Below, piece after piece: positions 44,525 to 52,222 of a stretch of DNA of 64,000 nucleotides. The DNA lies in contig NZ_JAJGRC010000001.1 in the NCBI RefSeq assembly GCF_020786625.1, positions 868,001-932,000 of the forward strand, given 5' to 3'. Positions within the stretch are counted from its first letter, which is position 1, and every line of letters begins with the position of its first letter. Below the pieces are notes generated by a model. It saw only the letters and a list, made by a program, of their open reading frames with translations. It had not been told where the DNA came from and ran no database searches. Both the position numbers and the translations under genes were made by a program. This stretch comes from Salinicoccus sp. RF5 (GTDB lineage: Bacteria; Bacillota; Bacilli; Staphylococcales; Salinicoccaceae).

Positions 44525-44956
44525 CTATTCTTCCTTCTTCCAATGTTCCGGACGGTCATGTGTGACATACGTACCGGCAATGAGATCGTGGATGCCGCGC
44601 TTGTCTCGCCTCAGCCCCACCATGAAAGCGGAGACGATCAGCGCAATCCCGAATGTGATGGTGTACAGGAAGCCGCCGAGGACTTCCCGCAGCACCATCG
44701 TACCGAGTCCCACATTCGAACCATCCATCTTTACGATCCTGATATCAAGTACACGCTTGGCAATCGTATATCCATACAGGAAGACCGGCACCAGCACAAA
44801 GTACAACATCGCCATGACGCTCTCCGCCGTCTGCACCACCTGGCTGCCCGTATCGAGCTGGAGCACGAAGATGAGCGTCCCCACCACCATGCCGACCAGC
44901 AATCCATCCAGCAGCCGTGCCGCAAGTCTTACCCAGAATCCTGCTATGTTCGTCAT
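44525..44956 (-). CDS. RDD family membrane protein
   Basis: 143 residues. RDD-type N-terminus FWVRLAARLLDGLLVGMVVG with Arg and Asp in TM1, TM2 (~52-72, VMAMLYFVLVPVFLYGYTIA), KRVLDIRIVKMDG, and TM3 (~98-118). Function of the family is mostly unknown; some act in Na+/H+ exchange. Single gene. Confidence 0.88.
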   Translation of the reverse strand: MTNIAGFWVRLAARLLDGLLVGMVVGTLIFVLQLDTGSQVVQTAESVMAMLYFVLVPVFLYGYTIAKRVLDIRIVKMDGSNVGLGTMVLREVLGGFLYTITFGIALIVSAFMVGLRRDKRGIHDLIAGTYVTHDRPEHWKKEE

Positions 44957-45037
44957 TTCTAAACCTCCATACTATTTTTCTTTCATCCATTGTAGCACTG
45001 CGTGGCAGCCGAAGGATATATATTCACATAATAAAAG

Positions 45038-45083
45038 ACCACCGCCCCACCTGCTGCATCTTCCGGCAGGTGAAACGATGGTC
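45038..45083 (-). terminator. Terminator downstream of tRNA
   Basis: CACCTGC / GCAGGTG inner stem within an outer GACCAYCG / CGATGGTC stem, followed by TTTTATTAT on the minus strand. Confidence 0.65.
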
Positions 45084-45097
45084 ATGACGTTCAAGGA

Positions 45098-45168
45098 AGC
45101 CGACAGCGAGAATCGAACTCGCATCGCAGCCTTACCATGGCTGTGTTCTACCATTAAACTATGTCGGC
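45098..45168 (-). tRNA. tRNA-Thr (anticodon GGT)
   Basis: 71-nt cloverleaf on the minus strand: acceptor GCCGACA / TGTCGGC, TA, short D arm GTTTAATGGTAGAAC, anticodon arm CAGCC-ATGGTAA-GGCTG with anticodon GGT (plus-strand 45134-45136), 4-nt variable loop, T arm GCGAG-TTCGATT-CTCGC, discriminator T. CCA is not encoded. GGT reads ACC, so threonine. The short D arm (TAGTTTAATGGTAGAACA) and the U73 discriminator are what one expects of a tRNA-Gly body; only the anticodon points to Thr. Confidence 0.88.
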
Positions 45169-45294
45169 ACAATCAGGATATGCATTGGGAAAATATCCAA
45201 ATTGATTATAGCATACCCGGGCTGTGACATTCCACCGGCCCCCTGAACTTTTTATGATATTTTTACCCCTTCCAGACCGACCGCAGGAAGAACA

Positions 45295-45780
45295 TCAATT
45301 CATCGTCTCGCGCGACGCATCGACAAGCGACTGGAGCAGGCGGAAGTGCCCGACATCCATGCGGCGGAGGATATGTCGCACAGCCTTCGCATCTTCCGTT
45401 ATGCAGTCGATCTGAAGCGTGCCGAGCTCCTTGTCCCCATCCACCCGCTCAAAAGACATCTTGACGACATCGCGGAATTTGAACAGGTCGACCGTCCAGC
45501 ATGCCGTCTCTGCATCCTTCAGGCGGGAGGCGGAGGCGATGACCATTCCACCATCCGTGATGATGTATATCCCATCATGGACGAAGCTCGTGGCGCAGTC
45601 TCCGATGCCGATGGCCTGATGGTTCAAGATTTCTGCATATGAAGCATCCTGCATCATTGCCTCGGCTGCCCCACTGATGAAAGGATGATCATCCTGCTTC
45701 ATGCATTCCAGGGTGATGCTGAAACCTGCCGGCAGGGAAAAACGGGACTCCAGTTCGCCATATGTATCCTTTCCAGTCAT
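45295..45780 (-). CDS. Conserved-looking cytoplasmic protein, unknown
   Basis: 161 residues, mixed alpha/beta (FSITLECMKQDDHPFISGAA, GIYIITDGGMVIASASRLKD, CWTVDLFKFRDVVKMSFERV, AVRHILRRMDVGHFRLLQSL). The middle strands look like a PH-like or small beta domain. No family recognised. GAGGCGGTAGC precedes ATG. Single gene. Confidence 0.65.
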   Translation of the reverse strand: MTGKDTYGELESRFSLPAGFSITLECMKQDDHPFISGAAEAMMQDASYAEILNHQAIGIGDCATSFVHDGIYIITDGGMVIASASRLKDAETACWTVDLFKFRDVVKMSFERVDGDKELGTLQIDCITEDAKAVRHILRRMDVGHFRLLQSLVDASRETMN

Positions 45781-45952
45781 GCTACCGCCTCTTTCCGTTC
45801 ATATCTCCCTCCTATCCTATCAGGCAGACGGCCCTGCTCCTTTTCAAATTTTTCATGGGATGGACACTTTTTGATAAGGGGATAAGGATTGACCTCCCAA
45901 GTGCCCGGGAAGATAATAGTCTTCAAATGAGAGTGCACGGAGGAGTGGAATC

Positions 45953-47422
45953 ATGAAAAGCCTGTTGTCGAAGTCGGAACGCCGACGCATTGAAATGATG
46001 GAGATGCTGGATGCCGCTGAAGGATGGATGGCCGCGAGCCAACTCACAGAAACCCTTGGGTGTTCGGAGCGCATCATCCGGGAAGATGCGTCTGAACTGA
46101 ACGCAATGTTCGATTACCTCAGCATCGAATCACAGCGTGAGCACTACCGGATCATCTTCAAGCCGGGCACCGGCCTTGAGACGCTGAACAGCCACCTGCT
46201 GCATCACAGCATCGCCTTCCGGCTGTTGCGGTGTACCTTCTTCAAGAACTACAACACCATGAAGGCACTTGCCGATGCGCTGTACATCAGCCAGGCGACC
46301 CTGTACCGCCTCCTCGCCCGCATCAATGATGCGCTGGGCCGGCATTACGGCATCCATTTCGACACGACCGCCGTCCGACTCGAGGGGGACGAAGCCGACA
46401 TACGCTTCTTCTATTCCCAATATTTCGCTGAAGCCTATGGCGTGTTCGACTGGCCATTCGAAAGGATCGATGAGCGTGCATTCAGCAATTTCCTTGAATG
46501 TGTCATAGAAGAAAGCGGCGTCTATATGGACTTTGCCATATTCCGCTATGTGAAGATCGTCTCGGCAGTCAATTTCATACGCTACTCGAGAGGATATCGT
46601 GTCGACCACAGAAGTGATATGGACGAAATCTACGCCCGGCTGACGCAGGATGCACATAGGTTTGAGGATGCAGAAAAACGCCTTGGCATCCGGTTGACCC
46701 GCAGTGCATTCGAACAGATTTTCACTGCATTCGTCCAGCCGCATTTCCACTATACCTATACGTCACTCGCCGCTTCTGCCGATCATGATGATTACACGGC
46801 CGCTTCCATAGACACACTTACCAGACTGATACATCAGCTGTCCGAGGATAACGCTATCCCCCATCCCGATCCGGCACCCATCATACTGAATGTGCATAAT
46901 ACCGCGCTGCTGGAGAAGCATGACATCTACCTGCGTCCCATACTGTCCGACCGGAAACAGGCATTCATAAAGCGTCTTGAGCAGAATCACCCGGACTTCT
47001 GCCGGCAGCTCCACGAAGCCGTCATCGAATACAGACAGGTGCTTGGACGCAGCACGGATACCTACATCATCAACCAGCTCATCTATACGTGGTTCGTGAA
47101 CTGGGAGGGGCTCGTCCATCATCTGGAGGCAAAACGCCGGCCCCTCCACCTGCTGGTACTGAGCAATCATGACATGTACCATGCGGAGATGATGGCCGAC
47201 ATGATCACCCATGCGTTCGGCAAAGGCATCACCGTCGAAGTGCCTCGATGCATCAATATCACAAAGAAGGACCTCGAACACTCGAATTGTGATCTCATCA
47301 TTACGAACTTTGCCCTGCAAAATTTCCAGGGCCCGCCCTGCATACAGGTCTCCCAGTTCCCGGACCAGTCCAATATGCTCAAGATCAGGGAGGCATTGAT
47401 GCCTTCGGAGGTAGAAACTTAA
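45953..47422 (+). CDS. Mga/AtxA-like transcriptional regulator (HTH + PRD-like + EIIB-like)
   Basis: 489 residues. Two N-terminal HTH regions: ~5-60 (RRRIEMMEMLDAAEGWMAAS, CSERIIREDASELNAMF) and ~95-135 (MKALADALYISQATLYRLLAR). Helical PRD-like middle (~170-400) and an EIIB-like C-terminus (HLLVLSNHDMYHAEMMADMI ... CDLIITNFAL). This is the layout of Mga/AtxA-type global regulators that sense PTS sugars through PRD phosphorylation. GGAGTGGAATC precedes ATG. Target genes unknown. Confidence 0.85.
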   Translation: MKSLLSKSERRRIEMMEMLDAAEGWMAASQLTETLGCSERIIREDASELNAMFDYLSIESQREHYRIIFKPGTGLETLNSHLLHHSIAFRLLRCTFFKNYNTMKALADALYISQATLYRLLARINDALGRHYGIHFDTTAVRLEGDEADIRFFYSQYFAEAYGVFDWPFERIDERAFSNFLECVIEESGVYMDFAIFRYVKIVSAVNFIRYSRGYRVDHRSDMDEIYARLTQDAHRFEDAEKRLGIRLTRSAFEQIFTAFVQPHFHYTYTSLAASADHDDYTAASIDTLTRLIHQLSEDNAIPHPDPAPIILNVHNTALLEKHDIYLRPILSDRKQAFIKRLEQNHPDFCRQLHEAVIEYRQVLGRSTDTYIINQLIYTWFVNWEGLVHHLEAKRRPLHLLVLSNHDMYHAEMMADMITHAFGKGITVEVPRCINITKKDLEHSNCDLIITNFALQNFQGPPCIQVSQFPDQSNMLKIREALMPSEVET

Positions 47423-47443
47423 TTCCGGACTATAAATAAAAGG

Positions 47444-47478
47444 AGCCCCGGCCACCATTCATCAGTGGTCGGGGCTTC
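47444..47478. terminator. Bidirectional terminator
   Basis: AGCCCCGGCCAC / GTGGTCGGGGCT hairpin between convergent stops at 47422 and 47487. Confidence 0.85.
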
Positions 47479-47486
47479 AATATGGA

Positions 47487-48302
47487 TCAGAAGCTGTCGA
47501 GGTCGGTATCAGGTTCCGGCTGTGACATATCGATGATTTCCACATCTTCCGGCAGATCGAGTGTATAGCGTCCGGCCGAGTGTTCAATGTCGCCGTCATA
47601 CTCAAGCAGCTCATACACCATCTGGTGTCCATCCTGAATCATGACCTCCTTCAGGATCAACCCATTCTCGATATTAAGGTAGACATCAAGTGCCGTACCG
47701 CCCGTTTCCTCATTCGGTGTGAAGGCGATATGGTGACCCGTGTATCCGGCGATCTCCACAGTCTCCTCGAGCCCCATCGTATGGCTCTCCTGATAGCTGC
47801 GGAGCCGGTTGCCGATGGCACTGGAAGGACGCGCCGTCATATCTCCACCATGCATCGCATCACTGACGTATGCCACTGCGTCCCCTTCCGAGTATTGCCA
47901 TGTCTTTTCCCCATCGCTCACATAATACTGTACAGGCAGATCTTCAGTGTGTACTTCCCGGCGGACGAAACTCTTGTCATCTTCCGTATGATACCACTCC
48001 TTCGTTTCGGACACCTGCGTCTCCTCCTGATATTCCATTGTGACGCGGGTATGGAGATAGTAGTTGAGATTCTCTCCAGCCCGAGCCTCCACCGCATCGA
48101 CGATCGATTCGGCCGTCATCGACTCCGGTGAAATGGAGGACTCTTCGGGATCTTCCGGCTCCTCCGAAGGGGCACTCGCCTCTTCTTCCGTCACTTCCTC
48201 GGTCGTCTCTTCAGGCGAGGATTCTTCCTCTTCATTTTCCTGCGTGCCGCAGCCCGAGAGATACAGGGCTGCTACAATCAACATCAGCCATCGTTTGTAC
48301 AT
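47487..48302 (-). CDS. Lipoprotein, LolA-like/DUF6612-like (paralogue of the one at 15918)
   Basis: 271 residues. Lipobox LYLSGCGTQ (Cys ~18), long acidic Glu/Ser/Thr/Pro linker (~20-65), then the same domain as the 15918 gene: LNYYLHTRVTMEYQEETQVS, EWYHTEDDKSFVRREV, LPVQYYVSDGEKTW, TGHHIAFTPNE, LILKEVMIQDGHQMVYE and YTLDLPEDVEIIDM. Start 48302 has GGGGAGGTG upstream and puts the signal peptide first. Surface lipoprotein, ligand unknown. Confidence 0.8.
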   Translation of the reverse strand: MYKRWLMLIVAALYLSGCGTQENEEEESSPEETTEEVTEEEASAPSEEPEDPEESSISPESMTAESIVDAVEARAGENLNYYLHTRVTMEYQEETQVSETKEWYHTEDDKSFVRREVHTEDLPVQYYVSDGEKTWQYSEGDAVAYVSDAMHGGDMTARPSSAIGNRLRSYQESHTMGLEETVEIAGYTGHHIAFTPNEETGGTALDVYLNIENGLILKEVMIQDGHQMVYELLEYDGDIEHSAGRYTLDLPEDVEIIDMSQPEPDTDLDSF

Positions 48303-48379
48303 ACAGCACCTCCCCTCCAGATACTTCCTCTTATCATATACCCTTTCTGATCCAGCCGCGCACATCAATAGCGCCAAAT

Positions 48380-48407
48380 AAAAAAGAGCAGTTTTTATCT
48401 GCTCTTC
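48380..48407 (-). terminator. Intrinsic terminator
   Basis: AAGAGCAG-ATAAAAA-CTGCTCTT followed by TTTTT on the minus strand. Confidence 0.85.
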
Positions 48408-48408
48408 A

Positions 48409-49083
48409 TCACACCAGCCGCCCGTCCCATATGGAAGCGCCCTTCTGCCCTTCGTATTCCGATTCTCCCTGAAGACGTCCGGACTCCACTTGACGGAGCA
48501 GCTGCTCCTGCTTGCGGAAAAGGGTGATCGCACGCTTCCTGTTTGAGACGATGATGGATTCATATTGATGGGCCAGTTCAGCCATTCTTGCTTCGATGGC
48601 ATCCACTTCCATCTCGGCACTTCGTTTCTGTACTTGTAGATGCCGTTGTACGAGGATGCAGTCGGTGATCATCCATGTCAGTCCGATGCCGCTGCTCAAT
48701 GTGACCAAGAGGAACATCCCCACGAGCCCAAAATCCAGGCCGAGATACAGTATATGGACGAAAGCCAGCAGCACAGCTGCGATGACTGTCGCTGCTGCAC
48801 CACGCATGAAGCTGCCGCAGAAAGCCATGAAGTTTCGAAGTTTCCCTTTTCCACCAGACATTTCAGCATCGGAAGATCCCGACAGGCGGTCTGCCTTCAG
48901 GTTTTCATACCATCGCAACGTATCTTCATACTGATGACTCAGATTATTCTCATGGTAGGCAAGGAGCCTTTTTTCATAATACGCTATATTCTCCTGGCAG
49001 ACGTCGATTTCATTTTCGATGCGCCTCAATGATTTTCCAATATGCTGGCCAGCTGCATACTGCGATTGAACTTTATGGACCAC
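48409..49083 (-). CDS. Coiled-coil membrane protein, unknown
   Basis: 224 residues. N-terminal helical segment (~10-65, IGKSLRRIENEIDVCQENIA), two TM segments (~95-115 AATVIAAVLLAFVHILYLGL and ~120-145 VGMFLLVTLSSGIGLTWMIT), then a long C-terminal helix (~150-205, VQKRSAEMEVDAIEARMAEL). Start GTG 49083 is preferred: GGGGGAG lies 6 nt before it, while the in-frame ATG 49098 has no site. No family recognised. Confidence 0.65.
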   Translation of the reverse strand: MVHKVQSQYAAGQHIGKSLRRIENEIDVCQENIAYYEKRLLAYHENNLSHQYEDTLRWYENLKADRLSGSSDAEMSGGKGKLRNFMAFCGSFMRGAAATVIAAVLLAFVHILYLGLDFGLVGMFLLVTLSSGIGLTWMITDCILVQRHLQVQKRSAEMEVDAIEARMAELAHQYESIIVSNRKRAITLFRKQEQLLRQVESGRLQGESEYEGQKGASIWDGRLV

Positions 49084-49235
49084 GACATTCTCCCCCATGA
49101 TGTATGTACAAGTAATTTTACCCGTTCAATACATTATAGGGTATTTTATTGTAATTGCCTATCATATATTTCCTAAAAGGAGAAGAAAATGAAAAAATAA
49201 AGGGAATTATACACTTCACCCTATCTTTCTTCATG

Positions 49236-49276
49236 AAGAAGCCCCTTCCGAGCAACATACGCCGGAAAGGGCTTCA
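49236..49276 (-). terminator. Terminator of the M24/symporter operon
   Basis: GAAGCCCTTTCCG / CGGAAGGGGCTTC hairpin (one G:U-type mismatch), starting 8 bp beyond the stop at 49284. Confidence 0.75.
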
Positions 49277-49283
49277 AATTCGT

Positions 49284-50408
49284 TTATTTTATGATCATGC
49301 TCTCCAGATCCCTCGGATATTCCGTGATGATTTCAGCACCGTTCTGCGTCAATACGACGGTATCGGAGTGTCTGAACCCGCCTACGCCTGGAATGTAGAT
49401 GCCCGGTTCGACGCAGAATACCATGCCCGGCTCCAGTACAAGGTCGTTGTCGAAGCGAAGTGAGGGCTCTTCATGCTGGCCGATGCCGATTCCGTGGCCG
49501 GTGCGGTGCGAGACGTAGGCGTCGTATCCGGCTTCCTTGATGACGTCGAGCGCCGCCTGGTTGACGGCCTTTGCGGTGACGCCCGCCTTGATGAAATCGA
49601 GCGCGGCTAGGTGCGCCTCCAGCATGACGTTGAAGGCCTTCTCCTGTTCTTCCGTCGGTCCGCCGATGAAGTACGTTCGTTCACATTCCGCCCGGTAGCC
49701 GTTCAGGCCGACCTGGCGGCTGTGGATGATGGCGTCACCCATCTCCAGTTTCCGCGTATTGGAGAATACATGGGGCATGTTCGTCCGCTCGATGCCCGAC
49801 GGTGACATGACGAAGTAGTCCAGCGTGGAGTCGGTGTGATTCTTTGATATCTCTTCAAAGAGATATTGGTTACCATGGTAGTCGATCTCAAGCTCCGACT
49901 TGCCCGCTTCCGAATGTTCGAGCGTGTGCTTCAGTGCACCGCTCACAAGCTTGCCGGATTCCTTGATCATGTCGATTTCTTCATCACTCTTGATGGCCCG
50001 CATCCGAACGATATCCCCTTGAATGTCGATGAGGTCATGGCCCTTCTCCTGGATGCTTGAGGCAAGTTCAGCCGGCAGCGAACCGAATTCGATGCCCACC
50101 TTATCACCTTCAATACCGTCCATCACTTCATCGAACAGTTCGTGATAGTCCGTGCTGCCTCGTCCTTCAACTTCATGGTAGATGTGGAGCGCCGCATCCG
50201 TCTTCTCACCAGCATGCTTCTCCTCAAGCGATGGGATGATCAGACTCTCTTTCGTCTGCTCCACGACCATGATGATCGGACGGGAATACGTGATGGCCTT
50301 GAGACCGCTGAAATAGAACTGGTTCTCGAAGTTGAATATGACGGCGGTGTCCAGATGCTTTTCTTTCATGACTTCTCTGAGATTGTCCACTCTTTTTGTC
50401 CTATCCAT
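49284..50408 (-). CDS. M24 'pita-bread' hydrolase with non-canonical metal site
   Basis: 374 residues. Creatinase N-domain (~1-130) and peptidase_M24 domain (~140-370). Conserved: His in HRTGHGIGIGQHEEP and Glu in FCVEPGIYIPG. Altered relative to Xaa-Pro peptidases: the LDFG Asp becomes Ser (AIIHSRQ), the CSDITRT Asp becomes Glu (RAECERT) and the RIEDT Glu becomes Ser (RHSDT). Loss of three of five dimetal ligands is as in creatinase/ectoine hydrolase-type members, so a C-N hydrolase of a small osmolyte-like amide is more likely than a dipeptidase. Overlaps the symporter gene by 8 bp. GGAGGTGCCTGAGA precedes ATG. Confidence 0.85.
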   Translation of the reverse strand: MDRTKRVDNLREVMKEKHLDTAVIFNFENQFYFSGLKAITYSRPIIMVVEQTKESLIIPSLEEKHAGEKTDAALHIYHEVEGRGSTDYHELFDEVMDGIEGDKVGIEFGSLPAELASSIQEKGHDLIDIQGDIVRMRAIKSDEEIDMIKESGKLVSGALKHTLEHSEAGKSELEIDYHGNQYLFEEISKNHTDSTLDYFVMSPSGIERTNMPHVFSNTRKLEMGDAIIHSRQVGLNGYRAECERTYFIGGPTEEQEKAFNVMLEAHLAALDFIKAGVTAKAVNQAALDVIKEAGYDAYVSHRTGHGIGIGQHEEPSLRFDNDLVLEPGMVFCVEPGIYIPGVGGFRHSDTVVLTQNGAEIITEYPRDLESMIIK

Positions 50409-51816
50409 TCTCAGGCACCTCCTTCATTTCATTATGCTGTCCTTTAGTAAACAGTGTCACGGCAAACAGGACGATGAACGCGATCGGTACTGAAATCAGT
50501 GCCGAATTGATGCCTGTCGACTGTACAAAGAAGAATTCCCAGAACAGTGTGGAGACGAGTCCAGAGGCCATTGATGCAAGGCCGGCCGGTTTCGTGACTT
50601 TCGGGAACAGGAACACTGCGAGCAGTGCTGGGGTGATACCTGCGCCATACACCGTGTACGCATACATCTGTACGGAAAGTACGGTCGGGAAGTACATCGT
50701 CAGCATGAATGCGATGATGCCGAGTATCGGAATCAGTACCCTTGTATAGACCAGTCTTTGATGGTCATCAATGTCCTTCTTCAAGTACTTGCCGACGAAG
50801 TCGTAGACGACGCTTGTCGCAGCAGACAGGAGATACGAGTTGCCCGTCGTGACGATGAATGCCGTCAGTGCCGCAATCAGTATGCCGCCGATGACGACCG
50901 GCAGTACACTCGTGATGGCGATCAGTGCCATGCCCGGTTCAATATCCGGGAACATGGAGCGTGAAATGAATGCCAGGATCGAAATCACCGGTGTGACGAT
51001 GATCAGGCCGATGATCCAGCCCGCTGTACCCAGCTTCGTAGATTTGTCGTCCATTGAAGACGACATCCGCTGATAGATGTTCTGGTCACCGAGCAGCAGG
51101 AACAGCGTCGGGATGTAGTATCCCATCAGCTGCAGGAAGCTCAGTGAACCCGTAGCGCTCAAGTGGCTCTCCGGCACGTTGGAGGTGATTTCACTCCATC
51201 CGCCGCCTGAAGATAATGCGATCGGCAAAGCGATGATCAGACCGAAGATGACCAGGAATGCACTGAATGCATCCGTCGGTGCCACGGACATCAGTCCGCC
51301 GATGCCTGCTAGGAATATGATGATTACTGCAGCGATGATCGTACCCGTACCGACCGGTATGCCGAGTGAGATGTTGAGTATGTAGGCGAGACCCTGGTAC
51401 TGGTATGAGACGATGCCCACGAAAGCGAGTATGATGATCAGGGCTGCAAGCAGGCTTGCCACCTTGCCATATTTCACTTCCAGTATTTCAGCGACTGTAT
51501 ATTTTCCGTAATGTTTGATCTTAGAAGAGATGAGGAAGATTGTCGCGATACCGATGAGCGACGGCAGCGTCGACATCAATGCCGGCCATATTCCGAATGA
51601 GTACGCCAATGAGTTCTGTCCACCCGTGACGGACCCGCTTCCGACCCAAGTTGCAAGCAGCGTCCCCATCAGGACGACCGGCCCCAATGACTTGCCGGCG
51701 AGTATGAAGTCCTCGCTCGAACTGATCTTCTTGGAGTAGTACATGCCGAGCAGCAGCATGAACACACCATAACCTACTACAAACCATATGAGTATGGGTT
51801 GATTTGAAAATTCCAT
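50401..51816 (-). CDS. Sodium:solute symporter (SSS family)
   Basis: 471 residues, ~13 TM segments. GKSLGPVVLMGTLLATWVGSGSVTG, GQNSLAYSFGIWPAL, GGLMSVAPTDAFSAFLVIFG, LLLGDQNIYQRMSSS and the C-terminal ALTAFIVTTGNSYLLSAATSVVYD. It imports a solute with Na+; by coupling with the M24 hydrolase it should bring in that enzyme's substrate. First gene of the two-gene operon; GGGGGAAAACA precedes ATG. Confidence 0.92.
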   Translation of the reverse strand: MEFSNQPILIWFVVGYGVFMLLLGMYYSKKISSSEDFILAGKSLGPVVLMGTLLATWVGSGSVTGGQNSLAYSFGIWPALMSTLPSLIGIATIFLISSKIKHYGKYTVAEILEVKYGKVASLLAALIIILAFVGIVSYQYQGLAYILNISLGIPVGTGTIIAAVIIIFLAGIGGLMSVAPTDAFSAFLVIFGLIIALPIALSSGGGWSEITSNVPESHLSATGSLSFLQLMGYYIPTLFLLLGDQNIYQRMSSSMDDKSTKLGTAGWIIGLIIVTPVISILAFISRSMFPDIEPGMALIAITSVLPVVIGGILIAALTAFIVTTGNSYLLSAATSVVYDFVGKYLKKDIDDHQRLVYTRVLIPILGIIAFMLTMYFPTVLSVQMYAYTVYGAGITPALLAVFLFPKVTKPAGLASMASGLVSTLFWEFFFVQSTGINSALISVPIAFIVLFAVTLFTKGQHNEMKEVPENG

Positions 51817-52126
51817 TGTTTTCCCCCTGTGTTTGGATTGTGCCCTTAATCAACCTAACATATTGAAATTTTCATTTCATCTTCTCATCCGGAAAAAATT
51901 TCACAAATCCTATAAGAACAACTGATACGACGACAAAGTAAAAATTTTCAGTAATATATTATTTCATGTATACAAGATTTAAATAATATTAACCTGTAGC
52001 TCAAGATACACTTTAAATTAATCCCTCTAACTATTCCTATTATGTTCTTCAGCTCCCAAACCTCTTTTCCATTTTTTATAGTAAGTTGTACTATTTTAAT
52101 TTTTCCTTTAAGTTTCTTCGAAATTT

Positions 52127-52140
52127 ATAAAACGCTTACA
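52127..52140 (+). promoter_or_regulatory. cre-like site upstream of ABC importer promoter
   Basis: ATAAAACGCTTACA (reverse complement TGTAAGCGTTTTAT), a cre match with the last two positions off, 7 bp upstream of the -35. Confidence 0.5.
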
Positions 52141-52147
52141 ATATATA

Positions 52148-52176
52148 TTGACAAAACTGTCTGAAAAGGATAGATT
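52148..52176 (+). promoter_or_regulatory. Sigma-A promoter of galactoside ABC operon
   Basis: TTGACA (52148-52153), 17-bp spacer, TAGATT (52171-52176). Confidence 0.7.
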
Positions 52177-52181
52177 TATAT

Positions 52182-52201
52182 TATACTTAATTAAATTAAT
52201 T
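52182..52201 (+). promoter_or_regulatory. Shared 20-nt operator-like element, copy 1
   Basis: TATACTTAATTAAATTAATT just downstream of the -10. The exact reverse complement occurs at 61845-61864 in the galK/msmK divergent region. Confidence 0.65.
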
Positions 52202-52222
52202 AATTAACTTAGGAGGTTGTGT

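Larger units (their letters stand above)
51817..52222. other. Divergent control region between symporter operon and galactoside ABC operon
   Basis: 406 bp, very AT-rich, no gene. The right end holds a cre-like site, a sigma-A promoter and the 20-nt gal-locus element. The left end should hold the symporter promoter, which I could not place with confidence. Confidence 0.6.

Noticed and set aside
44457..45227. 256-aa plus-strand frame across the RDD gene and tRNA
   Set aside because: Runs antisense through an RDD protein and a tRNA, with no coding character.
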